A DNA stretch of 64,000 nucleotides, from contig JACDOX010000034.1 of NCBI GenBank assembly GCA_014549065.1, positions 4,597,065 through 4,661,064 of the forward strand, written 5' to 3'. A model generated the notes under the pieces. The model worked only from the letters and a program-made list of their open reading frames with translations, was not told where the DNA came from and made no database searches. Numbering within the stretch: position 1 is the stretch's first letter; the number at the start of each line of letters is the position of its first letter. The position numbers were made by a program, and so were the translations under genes. Source of the stretch: Cardinalis cardinalis (lineage: Eukaryota > Chordata > Aves > Passeriformes > Cardinalidae). Positions 1-11,800 of the stretch are shown piece by piece.

Positions 1-598
1 CTGAATATTTTCATTATGTGTGTAGGGAAATTAATTTGTAGCCATATTCACCTGAAGACTATATTGCAAGGAATAAGCATAAATAATGTATGTGTGAAGG
101 CAAGATAGAATTGCCTGGCAGCCTTCAATCTGTCATTCTGTTGACTGCTAACTTGGCAATTTGCGTGGGACAAGTTATAAACCAAATAATCCTGAGGTAA
201 GGCTTTCATTTCCTACACAGTGCTGAATGTATTTATTTTTTAATTCCATTCAGGTCCCAAGTGCTGTCAGAATGCTAGAGTTTCAGTCAATATGATTTTT
301 CATACTGCAAAATCTTCTTTGTTTAGTTTAAAAGGGAGCTGTTAAATCTCTTGTGATGACTGGGGCAATGTTATTTTACAAAGATATCAAAAACTATTGA
401 AACTTTTCACGGTCTCCTGAAAGTTTCTACACAAGATAAAGTAATTGAACCTCCAGACTGTGAGTTGTCAGTCACAGTCTGGAGGCTGACAGAGAACCTT
501 GTGATCTCTTGAGGTTTTCCTCTCTCTTCTCTCTAGTAGGGTGACATGGTGCCCAAAGAGAGCTGCATGCTGTATGCTCCTTTTGAGCACTTTTACTG
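1..598. other. Intergenic sequence
   Basis: AT-rich unique-looking sequence downstream of YAP1. Apart from the hairpin at 450-485 I see no gene, repeat or signal. Confidence 0.6.
450..485. repeat. Perfect 14-bp inverted repeat (hairpin)
   Basis: CCTCCAGACTGTGA at 450-463 is the exact reverse complement of TCACAGTCTGGAGG at 472-485, with an 8-base loop (GTTGTCAG). It could form a cruciform or RNA hairpin. The stem is shorter than that of a microRNA precursor. No flanking duplication marks it as a MITE. Confidence 0.85.
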
Positions 599-725
599 AT
601 GGTGATTCTCCACTTCCCCAGGCAGCCTGTTCCAATGCCTGACCACCCTTTCAGTGGAGAATTTTTCCCTAATATCCAATCTGACCCCCCTGAGGCCATT
701 TTCTCTTGTCACTGGGTCCCTGTGA
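599..725 (-). mobile_element. CR1 LINE fragment
   Basis: The plus strand contains CAGGCAGCCTGTTCCAATGC followed by CTGACCACCCTTTCAGT, TTTTTCCCTAATATCCAA and GAGGCCATTTTCTCTTGTC. This is the well-known reverse-complement wording of the terminal ORF2 part of bird CR1, so the element is on the minus strand. It is truncated at both ends and diverged. The small open frames on both strands here are by-products of the repeat. Confidence 0.88.
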
Positions 726-1832
726 AAAGGCATCACCTGAAACTAAAGGCTCTGCAGGTTCCCCTCAAAGTGCCACTACAGGAACACTGAGTAAGGAAAA
801 CTCTTAATGGCACCTCAGCAGCACCCCACTGCCTTGGAGGAACAGAGTCCTTAATGCACATCACCCACTTTCTAGGGGACTTGCAAAGGCTGCTTCTCCC
901 TTTATGAGGGGGCAGGCAGTGGTTTGCCTGTGTTGGCAGAGAAGCAAATCTCCTAATGCTCTCCAGCTCATTCTCTCCTTCTTCTTCACATACAAGTGAA
1001 AGGGGGAATGAAGGAGGAAACTGAGCCCGCTTCTGGGGATGAAGCAGCTGAAGATCCAGTTAAAGCTGCCAGAGAGATTTCTTCTTAATTTACTACTGCA
1101 AAGCAGAATACAATCGCCAAGGATTCAGTTAATCTATCATCAAAAAATCAATTGACCTAGAAAGCTGNTGCTTCTCTTTGTACCACTACAAATGACACAT
1201 CCTTTTGCTGTTTCAACATTGGTGGCATGAAAGTTTAACAATTAACAAAAAGCTAAAGTAACCACATTAAATTTGTAAGTATGCACTGTGAACAACATAA
1301 AAATAGCTTAGGATGCTTGAATCGTTCCAAACCAAGCACAATCTAAAAATAATGAAGTTAAATTTAACAGAAATCAAATATATTTAAGATCCAGGAAATG
1401 TTAAGCTAAAATAACCCAACTTTGCTCTGACTCTAAAAAGTTATTTCAGGATCATAAACACTATTCAGATTTTTACCAAGGTAGGATTTTCTTGAGGTTT
1501 CATCTATATATTTTCTTCTGTTTGACATTCTGGCCTTTACAAATGTTTAGCACCAGGCATTCAAGAAGCAATTTAGCTTTTAGAAATGGNCTATTATGTC
1601 TGGAGCAGTTTTCAGGAGGCAAAGGATTGAGGACAAAGGAAATTCTTCAGTTTAACACATAACCATTTCAGAAGTTAAGCACTGCTCTGCATAAGAGAAT
1701 TTTTCTTGAATAATGACATTTTTAAAGGAAACCAAGAGACATATACTGCCATTTACTTCACACTTGGTAAAAACATCATTTGGTTGCATAATTAATGTAA
1801 TCTATGATGAGAATCTCTTCTGATTTTCAAAA
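726..1832. other. Intergenic sequence
   Basis: Unique-looking sequence between a CR1 fragment and a solo LTR. I see no coding potential or structured element. Confidence 0.5.
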
Positions 1833-1839
1833 CATCAAC

Positions 1840-2229
1840 TGTCGCCGACATCTTTTCACTAAAAATCCTTTCTTGGGATTTTTTCCCTTCTGAGAAGCTG
1901 AGGCCTCAGAAACAAAATGTAAACAATGGTTGTCTGCTGCTGTGGAATGCATCAGGTGGATTTTTGATTGGCCCATCTTGGATGTTTATAATTAATGGCC
2001 AATCAAGGCGGAGCTATCTCAGACAGTCCGAGAGAGCTGCCTTTGGTTATCATTCCTTTCTATTCTATTCTTAGCTTAGCTAGCCTTCTGAGAGGAAACC
2101 TTTCCTTCTATTCTTTAGTATAGTCTTAATGTAACATATATCATAAAATAATAAATCAAGCCTTCTGAATATAGAGTCAACATTCTTGTCTCTTCCCTCA
2201 TCCTGAAAAGCCCTGTGACCACTGTCACA
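1840..2229 (+). mobile_element. Endogenous retrovirus solo LTR (songbird type)
   Basis: A 390-bp element starts TGTCGCCGACATC and ends ACTGTCACA, with the TG...CA ends of retroviral LTRs. It is flanked by a perfect 7-bp direct repeat, CATCAAC, at 1833-1839 and 2230-2236. A poly(A) signal AATAAA is at 2150-2155, followed by TCAAGCCTTCTGAATA and CTCTTCCCTCATCCTGA, as in an R/U5 region. I recognise this wording from abundant songbird LTRs but cannot assign the subfamily. No gag, pol or env sequence is adjacent, so internal DNA was lost by LTR-LTR recombination. The first 11 bases (TGTCG-C-CGACA) are themselves palindromic. The exact edge is uncertain by one base because the flanking repeat is 7 bp. 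Confidence 0.88.
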
Positions 2230-2236
2230 CATCAAC

Positions 2237-5200
2237 AAGCTGATATTCAGGTTGTATATTTTTGGTCCATTCTTATATATCTTAGCTTTTTAAAATGAGT
2301 GTGGCTCCTACCAACACTTACCCATAAAAAAGCCTCAAAGCTTCTGAATTAGGAAACACTATGTAGGATACGTTTCCTTACTCTTTTTCTTCTTTTATGT
2401 AAGCAGCTGGTGCAAACTCCATCTCTTTAAAAATTAGTTGTCAAGTATTTTCTTCTTTCCTGGGAGACAGTTTTTATTTATCTCAATTTTTCATAAAGCT
2501 GGGTTGAGTTGCCATTCTGTTTGGGAGAAGGAGGGGAAAGACTACTGCTTCAGATAGGACTGGCTATATCAGTTTCAAATTCCTTTGGGTTGGAAAAAAG
2601 TAGCAGAATTATACCAGAAGAAAACTTGGGATGGGCCAAAAAGCAAATTTTAAAACATCAGTTATAATTTGTAGACTGCTCATTTATTATGAAGGAGAAG
2701 AAGAGATGAAGTCCTAAATTTCTATGTCTGTCAGTGAAAAACTGAGATTCTCCAGGCTGGTAACACAGCAAAATTCACCCCAAGTTTGATGTTTATGAGC
2801 TCTCTCTCCCAGAAAACCAAAACCTAATCACATAAATACCAGAAAATACAGAAAGTCAGCTTCAGCTGGAGACCAACAGCCCTCAGGCAGTTTCAACAGC
2901 ATGAGTGTCACAAGGACCAAATCCCGGCTGGAGTTACTTGGTGGCTTCTCCAAGCTGGTTAAGCCAAATCTCTCAGCACACACTTCCTAAAGCTATATGG
3001 ATACCTTAAAAAATTCCCTTGCTCAGAGATAGCACTGCCACAGATGCCCATCTTTTTGAGGGGATCCCTGTTGGTAGTGAATTTAATGGGTTAATCCCAT
3101 CATCACAGGATTTTTTGTGGATGGGTGGACTTTGGAGAACTTGCTTAGGCAAGGATGATGGTGCCCGAGTCACTGAATCACTGGAGATGCCAGACTTCTA
3201 TGGGTAGCTCCCTGTGGTTTGGGGGGATCTGTGCTGAGAGAAGCACAGTGCACAGAAGGGGCTGTTGGAATATCTGACACCCCCTGGCAGGAACACAGAT
3301 GGTTCAAACCAGATTGGCCATTGTAGCATTCAGATCACATTTCAATTCCTCCCAGATCTTTTAAAGCAAAGGTGGAATTTACCATGTAAAGGGAAAGTTA
3401 AAATCATGGAAGTATTCATCAAGGATAACTGGATTCAGTTGTTGTTGTTGAAAGTCCTGGACACAGATCTGTGATTTACTGTAGGCTGGAAGCAACGTTT
3501 AGAGTTCCCTGTCACAGCTCTTAATTATGTTGTGCAGACCTCCAAGCTTATTTAAAGTTGCAGCAGACAAGTATGATTTGTGTGTTTAGGATCAGGGTGA
3601 TTCACTGAGACACATGAAAACCCATGGCCTGTACTGGCAGGGGGACAGCACAAAGACAGCTCAAGGTCTGCTGAGGGTGGGCTCTGCTGATGTCAACTGT
3701 AGTTATTCCCTTGCTTTATTTAAAGCCAAAAAGAAGAAGCAATTTGAAGGCAGTAGATTTAAAAGAATTACTATTATAAACCAGGGGAACAATCCAGCTA
3801 AATGGAGAAATCATTTTTAGGGGCTGCATGTCCTATCTGCCCTGTCAGCTGTGTTTCAATTTTTTTTCCCCAGACAGAAAAATAAGATAGGACCTAAACC
3901 AACAATCCCATTATTAACTTGCAATTTATGGCATAGCACAGCTGTCCAAAAGGATGCTGGATTACTGGCTCTGTTTGCTTTTATCTGTCCACATTCTGGA
4001 ATGATTCACTTAATTCAGCATTTCTTAAGTTTTAACTGTGGTTATGCTTTGATAATTGAACTACACCCTGGGAACGGGATACATTTCTGACACCTGGCTA
4101 TCACACCTTCCACTAAAAAAACACAGCAAAGGTGACATCATGGTTTTTTTGGTAAATGGTGTAGAGGCTCCACATACCTACTGAATGGATGAATCAAGCA
4201 ATTCACCTTTCATCAAAAACTCTTTAAGATAGCTTTAGAGGATTAGTAAACTTCATGGGAAACAACAGATGAAGGGCAAATGTGCTCTCATTTAAGTCAA
4301 TTGCACTGACTATGACTGCATCATTACTGGCACCTTTGCAACCACTTTTGTCAGTCCTGAGACTGACTACAGTTTCCTGTTCCCCTCTCCTGGTCAGACA
4401 GAATGGCATTAACAGGTCTGTATCAAACAGTGAATGCAGCTCAAAAACATCCCAGAGAGAATTTTCCAGGGTCCTTACAACCTGTGGTAACCTGCTTCTA
4501 CACATGTGATTTGACTTGCTAGCATTTTGATCTTGCTTTTCATAGAAAAATCTGTGCAGCTTCTAAAATATCGCCAAGTTCATGAACCCTCTGGTACAAA
4601 TGAGAGATGAAAGCCTGGCCAGGGCAGTTTTCTGGCATCCCAGGGTTTCATGGCAGGTGTAAGCATTGCTAAGTGCAACCAGATGACACTGTGGATGAGT
4701 TAGGCTCCCAGAGAAGGCACTTACACTTTCAGAAAATATCTGGGGAGTTCTCAACCCTATATATTTTTTGTAGATGCCTTTCAAGAATGACTTGTTGGTT
4801 TGTAACATGAAAGAAACCTTGAAACGGCTTGATAAAGCAAGTTACTTTCACAGTGGTAAATATACCCATTTCACCCATTAATACAGACATGTGAGAGGAG
4901 GAGGTTTGCCAGAAGTCTGTGCTCTGTTACAGTTCAGGGTTTCGTTTGTGATCCTGTGTAATACCCCAGCCCATCCACTCACAGTGACTACTTCACTAGT
5001 CAGAAGTATCAAAGGGCTGGTTTTGCTTTGCCCTTCCACATAAAGCAAACTAGAAGAACTTGCTTGTACAAAATGGCTATATTATTAATATCTTATTTTC
5101 CATATCAGGGAATCAAGAGAATTCTTGCNTTTTGTAGATCAGGCATCCTGATTGCTGGCATCAGCTGCAGTTAATAACCTCAGAAAGATGGTGTGGTGTC

Positions 5201-7439
5201 TTTTGTGCAAGCTGGACGTGTATGGTGCTAAGGAGGTCTCTGCTAACTGGACTCAAACACTACTTGAAGAGAACAAAGTGTTCCCAACCCTCTTTCCAAA
5301 AATAGAAAAGGGAGAGACAATACTCCTTAAGGCATTTGCCAAAATGATAAGGGAGATGAACAAAAACCACTCCCAGCAATACTTCAAGCTCACCAGAACG
5401 CTGCTTTACCTATTCCAGTGCTGACGCTGCTGATCCCAAATCTCGGCAGTCCCATTCCTCCTGTATGGGGCAGCAAGAAACAGCAACGTTACCTTGCCTG
5501 AATTTTGAAATAAAATCATTTGAGGGGGGAAAAAAATGTTAGTGAACTTCTAAAGGAAGTGACAGGCTCTTTGATGGTATCACCTACGTAGGCATGCCCG
5601 GGCCTGAAACCCCACCTCTCACATGTTGGCTGTACATTTAGGTCACTGAAGTACATCTCCAGGGAGGGGCTGTCTCCTGAAAGCTTCAAGATACATTGCT
5701 TCCTGTCTCCCTAATCAGCTGTGCAACAGGGTAAATTTAGAAACAAAAGGCAGCACAGCAGTGCTGGCAAATGCGTTTAATGCACATTAAAACCTGTTCT
5801 GGAGAAGTCAGAACAGGTTGTGCATGTCTTCAACTCAGGCTCTGAGCAAAATAATAAATGACTTGCATACATTTAGCACCTTTCATCCTGAGAGAGCCTG
5901 CAGTATTTTACATAATAGGAGTTATCACCTACCCACCCATGAGCAGGCACCTGTGGAAGGCAGGGCAGGCTGCACAGGCCAGATGGGGCACAAGTGTGGT
6001 GAAGAGGCAAGAGAAGATGATCATCTCTATTCAAGCACACAGGAGGAATTTAGGTGGGCACATGAAATAGCCAGGTTGGAATTTAGCCAGAAAAACAGTG
6101 TATGAAACAGTGCTTGCTTGGCAGCAAGTACAGTGAATTATTTAATGACCCTGAGCCAAACACAGCATTTCATCTTACTGAAATTGCTCCCAAACATGTT
6201 TATATTCCACAAAGTTCTCTTTCAAGTCTTCTGAAGCTTATTTATTCAAGGGTAGAAGTGCAAATAGCAGAAAGCTACAAGGAAGACCTTCCTCAGTTGG
6301 GAAAAAAAGAAAAAAAAATGCTGTAGAGCGAAAGTTTTGAGGTGAAGGGGGTGGGAAATATGCCACTCCCTTAAGGGAAATACATACCAGTAAACAAATG
6401 ATGTGTAAGTCTGCAGGCCATCATTTTTACCACACTGCTCTACACCAGAGAACGTGCAAAAAAGACTGTTCCATTAGAAAAGACCACACACTTCTTTGGC
6501 TGGAATTTTTCCCCTCTTACCCAGTTTGATGCTTTTGTTTTTGCCAAGACTGGTATCTGGGCTTAGCTTCAAGCTCATCAGTACTTCTTCCCTAGAGTTT
6601 CAGCCAAAAATACATCTTTTCCACAAAGGCTGGATGATTTTCAGGATGATTTTACTTCTCTGCAGGAGGCTTTTCTCCTACTAAGTGGGAGCTGTGCTCA
6701 ATCTATTGTATCTTGGCCACACTTGAACTCATCTTGCTGGTTTAATTCACAGACAAATTGCACACATGCAGTACATTTAGTTAGAAGACAGATAGCAATA
6801 AAGCACCCCTTACCACAGTGGAAACATTTTGTCCAGTTTGTTAAAGCAGTTGACCTTATTTAAAGCATGCAAATATTTTCAATAGAAGAAAAGAGGAGGT
6901 ACCAAACAACATCTTAAGCAGAGAAATAATCAAAGTTGGACAAATGGAAAGTTTTAGCAACTTATTTAGCAAATAAGATTTTCTTTATGTATTTTTTTTG
7001 CATTTTTGTGCTATGAGTATAATTGCAGGAGTGACAGGGGTTACTAGCTGATATAAGGAAAGGGTCCAGCGATCTGAAACTCAAGGAACCTGCACTTTCC
7101 AACCTAGTCCTTGAGCTCTAGCAGTGGCCCCAGCTCTTTGGCTTGGTGCTCAGGAGTGGACCTCAGAGGTCAGCTCAATCTTTCAGCCACCCTGAAGCCA
7201 GGTCAGCTCCATCCCATTTCTGAGAGATGCTCATCAAACTTGTTCTTTGAATGCTGCCACAAGAGAGCTACTACAGCCTCCTCAGGCACTGCAACTGAAC
7301 AGCCAGAAGAGTAAAAGAAGGTTTTCCTAACCTAAAGTTTACTTTACTCCAATGTAACTTCTCACTCTTTACTCCATGGATAATAGATTCATAGTAGCAC
7401 TTGCCTTTTACACGAAGTTCATCTTTCCCCATTTAGTCA
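2237..7439. other. Intergenic sequence
   Basis: Mostly unique AT-rich sequence. Open frames of up to about 95 codons occur (for example 5152-5424 and 5818-6105, plus strand), but none resembles a protein I recognise and none has splice or conservation support. The only structure I could find is the hairpin at 5791-5819. Confidence 0.5.
5791..5819. repeat. Perfect 11-bp inverted repeat (hairpin)
   Basis: AACCTGTTCTG at 5791-5801 is the exact reverse complement of CAGAACAGGTT at 5809-5819, with a 7-base loop. The half-sites AGAACA and TGTTCT also resemble steroid-receptor half-sites, but the 3-bp spacing of a real receptor element is not present. Confidence 0.8.
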
Positions 7440-7650
7440 GCTCTTCTGTAGAAAAACAGCCCAGCTACTTTAATCTTCCTCTCTCACATTTTCCTCATCA
7501 TCACTGCTTGCCTCTGGACCATGTTCAGTGCCTGTCTTTCATCAAGTGCTGTACCCAAAAGTCTGACCAGCACTCCAGCTGCTCACTGATACGAACCAGC
7601 ACAGGATTCCCTTCTGCCTGTTCTATTGGCATTTGTGCATCCCATAAGAG
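7440..7650 (-). mobile_element. Degraded CR1 LINE fragment
   Basis: The plus strand retains pieces of the CR1 reverse-complement wording: CTCTGGACCATGTTCAGT, TGCTGTACCCAAAAGTCT, CCAGCACTCCAGCTGCTCAC and TTTGTGCATCCCATAAGAG, in the same order as the consensus for the ORF2 3' region. It is heavily diverged and its edges are vague. It may extend left to about 7110, but I cannot show that. Confidence 0.55.
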
Positions 7651-8210
7651 CATATACATTTATTTGTCAGTTAAATAACAGATAAGTCAATTTTGTGTCG
7701 ATCTCCTGAGCCACAAAAGTAATTTTATCTATTGAGCTAGTAGGTCCTAATTTAAGATTCCTGTAGCTGACTACTTAGTACATATATGCATATCTGTCTC
7801 AATTGGCTTGTCTCCCTTTTTTCTCCAAACACTTCACTGTCTGATCTTGTCTTATGGCACACTCAAAGCCCCTCTGAATTTTGTGTATTTCTAACTACAG
7901 TTCCCAAATATGTGCAAAGTAGTAGTTCATATAAATACATAAAATGTAAACATCTCATCTGAGATCTGAGTATTTGGATAACATAGAAAGTATACCATCC
8001 ATTTTTACAGATGACACAATGAGAAAAAATAAAAAAAAAGAAGAACAAAAGAAAAGCCTAAGATAGTGCCACTGGAGTGAGCTCTAGAAGCAGTCAGAGT
8101 ACTGTTTGACTATCATGGGATATAAAAATCTCCTGTTTGTTTTAGTAACAAGCTAGGTCCAGTACAAGCACAGCATGGAGTCCAAAGGGCTGATTCAAGA
8201 TCTAAGGTCA

Positions 8211-8800
8211 CATAATCATAGAATCATTATGGCTGGAAAAGACCTCCAAGATTACTGAGTCCGACCTTTGACTGAGCACTCCCTTGTCAACTAGACCATG
8301 GCACTGAGTGCCATGTCCAGCTATTTCTGGTACACCTCCATGGATAGTGCCTTCACTGCTTCCCTGGGTGCTGAGGGGGCACTCCATNCCCTCATCCAGA
8401 TCATTGGTAAAGACATAAAACAGGTCCGGCCCCAGTACTGAGCCCTGGGGAGTAAGGGACTGAGTCCCACTGACTGGCCCCCAGGTGGATGTGACTCCAG
8501 TCACCCACTCTGATCCTCTCTGGGCTTGGCCATCCAGCCAGTTCTTCAGCACCCAGCGAGCAGTGCACTTGTCCCAACTATGAGCAGCCAGCTTCTCCAG
8601 GAGAATGCTGTGGGAATGGTTCAAAGGCTTTACTGCAGCCCAGGCCCACAACATCCACAGCCTTTCCCTCATCTACAGGCAGGTCAGGTAACCTGGTCAT
8701 AAAAGGAGATCAGGTTGATCAAGCAAGACTTGCCTTTCCTAATCCCACGCTTCCCAGACTTCTGGCTTCAAAAGTATCCTGAGTCTGCTTCAAATGCCTG
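8211..8800 (-). mobile_element. CR1 LINE with reverse-transcriptase fragment, internally deleted
   Basis: Read on the minus strand, this encodes reverse-transcriptase blocks familiar from CR1 ORF2: HSILLEKLAAHSWDKC, VLKNWLDGQAQRG and PQGSVLGPDLF followed by NDLDE. The element's 3' tail then ends in the ATGATTCTATGATT motif near 8211. The catalytic ADD box and the rest of the palm and thumb, normally just after NDLDE, are missing: the frame passes directly into the 3' tail. An N at about 8388 interrupts the join. Compared with intact CR1 it is 5' truncated and internally deleted, so it is dead. The 154-codon open frame is therefore a transposon relic, not a host gene. Confidence 0.9.
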
Positions 8801-11800
8801 GACATCTACTAGGCATTTTATATTCCAGTGCTGCTGCTCTAACAAAGACATACCTAGCAACAAAGTCAGAGCACAGAAGTAGCTACACTCAAGTGCAGAG
8901 TAAATCCATGTTAATACATTTTAAAATAGTCTAGGCCCACCCATTGAGGTATCTTAAATCTTTAAAACCAAAACAAAGCCCAGCAACTTCATGGGATCTT
9001 GGGGATAGGGAAGAAATAAAAAAAAATCCTAATCTCTATTTAAAGAGAATAGCTCAAGCAAGTAGCACAGTGTGTGCTGTGTATCAGTGGAACATGGCAC
9101 TCCATTGTATTAGGCACCCATTAGGGGTTAATCCTTGCTATGAGTAAACTCTTTGCTCTGTAATGTACCAGTTTGTGTCCTGATGGCCACACACACACCT
9201 CTCTTTGTGACTGTGCAGTGACAGAATGCACACATACTAAGGTGCAAAGCATGGATTATGCATTAAATGTGAAGGTAAACATCAATGTTGACAAATCTGA
9301 CCTGCAGCCAACCCCCCCTTCTGTCCCAGCTTAAAAGCAAAACACGCTCTCTCACAGGGAGCAGAGGAGAGATTGGCAACCCTACTTCTCTTACCCCAGC
9401 TCTTTGTTTTGGGGTTGTGTGCAGGGTGCCTTCAAGTCTCCAGAAGCTGACTACTCAATACTGGTTTCTTGAGAGGCAGTACAATGGAATAACACATGTG
9501 TTCATATTCTCTCATTATTCATTCTGGTTTTCTGATTGAAATAATTATATGTCACATCTAAAACCCTAAATATTTAAAAATAAGCAACAACCATACAGAC
9601 TTTGTAACTGGGATGACACTTTTACTGTTTTTTTTTCCTTGTGAAGCCTAGAACAAATATAATGCTCATGAGTAACTGAGCTGTCTTTAGGCAGGAAATT
9701 AGTGCTTATATATATAATATCTATATATAGACACACACACATGTAACAATACTCTATGCCTGTTTACATGTATAATGATTCAAGACTTCCCCCCCTTACA
9801 TTCATGATCATTCAATGTACTTCCACACCTAAAGGGTCACTCTGGCTTCCCAGAAGCAGTTCAACAAGAAAGCTCAACCTAAAAAATAACTAAAAGCTTA
9901 ANGACTTAGGCACAAAAGTTTTCAGGGAAGGAAGAACTGGTGCACGTTAATGTGTCAGTGGTGACTGTGCACTCTTTTCTACCAAACAGAAGGGAATTGA
10001 AGGTAACTGGTGAGCAGCACAGGAGGGCTAACTGGAGTCAGTTCACCCTTCCTACTGAGTGTTCACATGCCAGTGAAAAGCATCATTTGGTATGCATGAA
10101 TGTATGACCTTCCCATAATGCATTTGTAAGTTTAAACTTGTAGAATCAGATGCATACCTTATTGCAAAACTTATATTCATATGTGGTGATGTCACTGAGT
10201 AGAAGCCCCAGAATAGCACAGCTTGAGAATGAATTAATAAGAAGCACTTAATGCTTAAACCTCAAAGCATTTTGCAAACATTAACATTTCAGCGCTCCCA
10301 GGACACAAGTAAAACCATGCACACAGCTTTCCTGNGAAATGGTAAAATGCCTCACTCAAAGGCTCAACAGGAAGTCAGATGTGCCATTACAATGTGGGAA
10401 CTATCTTTATCCAGGGCAGCATGTACCCAGGTAGATTGTACCTGACTACATTTTAAAAAACAGATTTACCCTGTTTCAGATGTTGCCAGTGCAATCACTT
10501 CAATAATGTGGTCATCTGTTAGACGTTAGTGACATTNAAAATAAAATGCAAGCAAATGTGAAGTGCCAAGACCACCAGATGTCTTCAAAGTGAGACATTT
10601 CCAAAAGGAGATCAGAAACAAAGCCCTCATGCTGCAGTAGTACATGCCTGCTTCCTTCCTATTTTCATGAACCTCACCAGGCTCCATTACTTTCTTTTCA
10701 AGGTGATGATAAAGTAAAATCCACATATTGAAATAGCAAAGTTCACCAGCAGAGATGACAGTTGTGAGGAACCTGAGCCTTACTGCAGTNATGGATCTTC
10801 ATGTAAAACCAGCTTGTTTTCCAAACCATGGCTAGCATATGGATGAGAAGAACTTGGATGCAGGTACTACTGTTTGGGTGACAAATTTTCTAGCATTCTT
10901 GCCACTAAGCTGCAAAGAAAAATTTCTATTTCTTATAGAAATTATAACATTAGTATTAATTAGAAAAATCTATATCCACAGATTACCAGATCCTGAAAGG
11001 CTGTTCACAAGAACAAAGACCTTTAAAAGGAGAGTCATGTTTTAAGTGAAATACAAACATTTGAAAAATAAAGTCACAGTTTCACACACTGGCAAATACA
11101 AATCTAAACCCCAGCACTATAGAGCAGTCGCTTGAATCACCTGCAGGCAGGGATGAAGGGGGTGGCAGGTACAGGCTGCATTGATAGGGGGGCTTTAATC
11201 AGCCCAGCAGCTTTCACCTNCTGTAGCACTGACACTTTTCTCAACCACAGACTGAATCTCACCTCTCTGGCAAAAGCCAGGGTGCCTCACAGGCTTTGCT
11301 TATGTCAGCAACTTCTTAGACTACACAGCCACTGATAACCACTTTCAGGCTGAACCCCTGGCCAAACCAGAAGGTACCCCACAGTTACTGCCATTTGCTG
11401 TGAGGTATCACCACCTAAGTCACACCATTTCTTAGCACTGTGGGTTTGAGATTTTTTCAAATACAAATACAACCAGTTACCTCATTTCCACTGTAGACTG
11501 ACAGTCCAGGATTGCAGCTGAACCTCTCCGAGGCCTCTGGGTCACACTTCAACAGCAGATGATGGGTATGAAAGGGTTACATCGCTGGGCAAAGCCTGAA
11601 AATGGCCCCTTGTCAGTCAAGAGAGCTGAGACAATTGTATTGCATACCTAACAATGAAACTGTGAAAGACTGAATTACTCTGTCAGCTTAAAAAACCCAT
11701 CATGGCTAACATCAGGTTAAATGTGGGATAAGAGTACTTCAACAGGAGGACTGCTCTCCCTGCTCCTGCTAGGACAGCTGGCTGCAGAAGTCAAAGCAAT

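Noticed and set aside
5152..5424. 90-codon plus-strand open frame beginning MLASAAVNN
   Set aside because: No recognisable family, no splice sites or repeat homology; consistent with a chance frame in intergenic DNA.
8208..8672. 154-codon minus-strand open frame
   Set aside because: It is a CR1 reverse-transcriptase relic with a deletion and an N, not a host gene.
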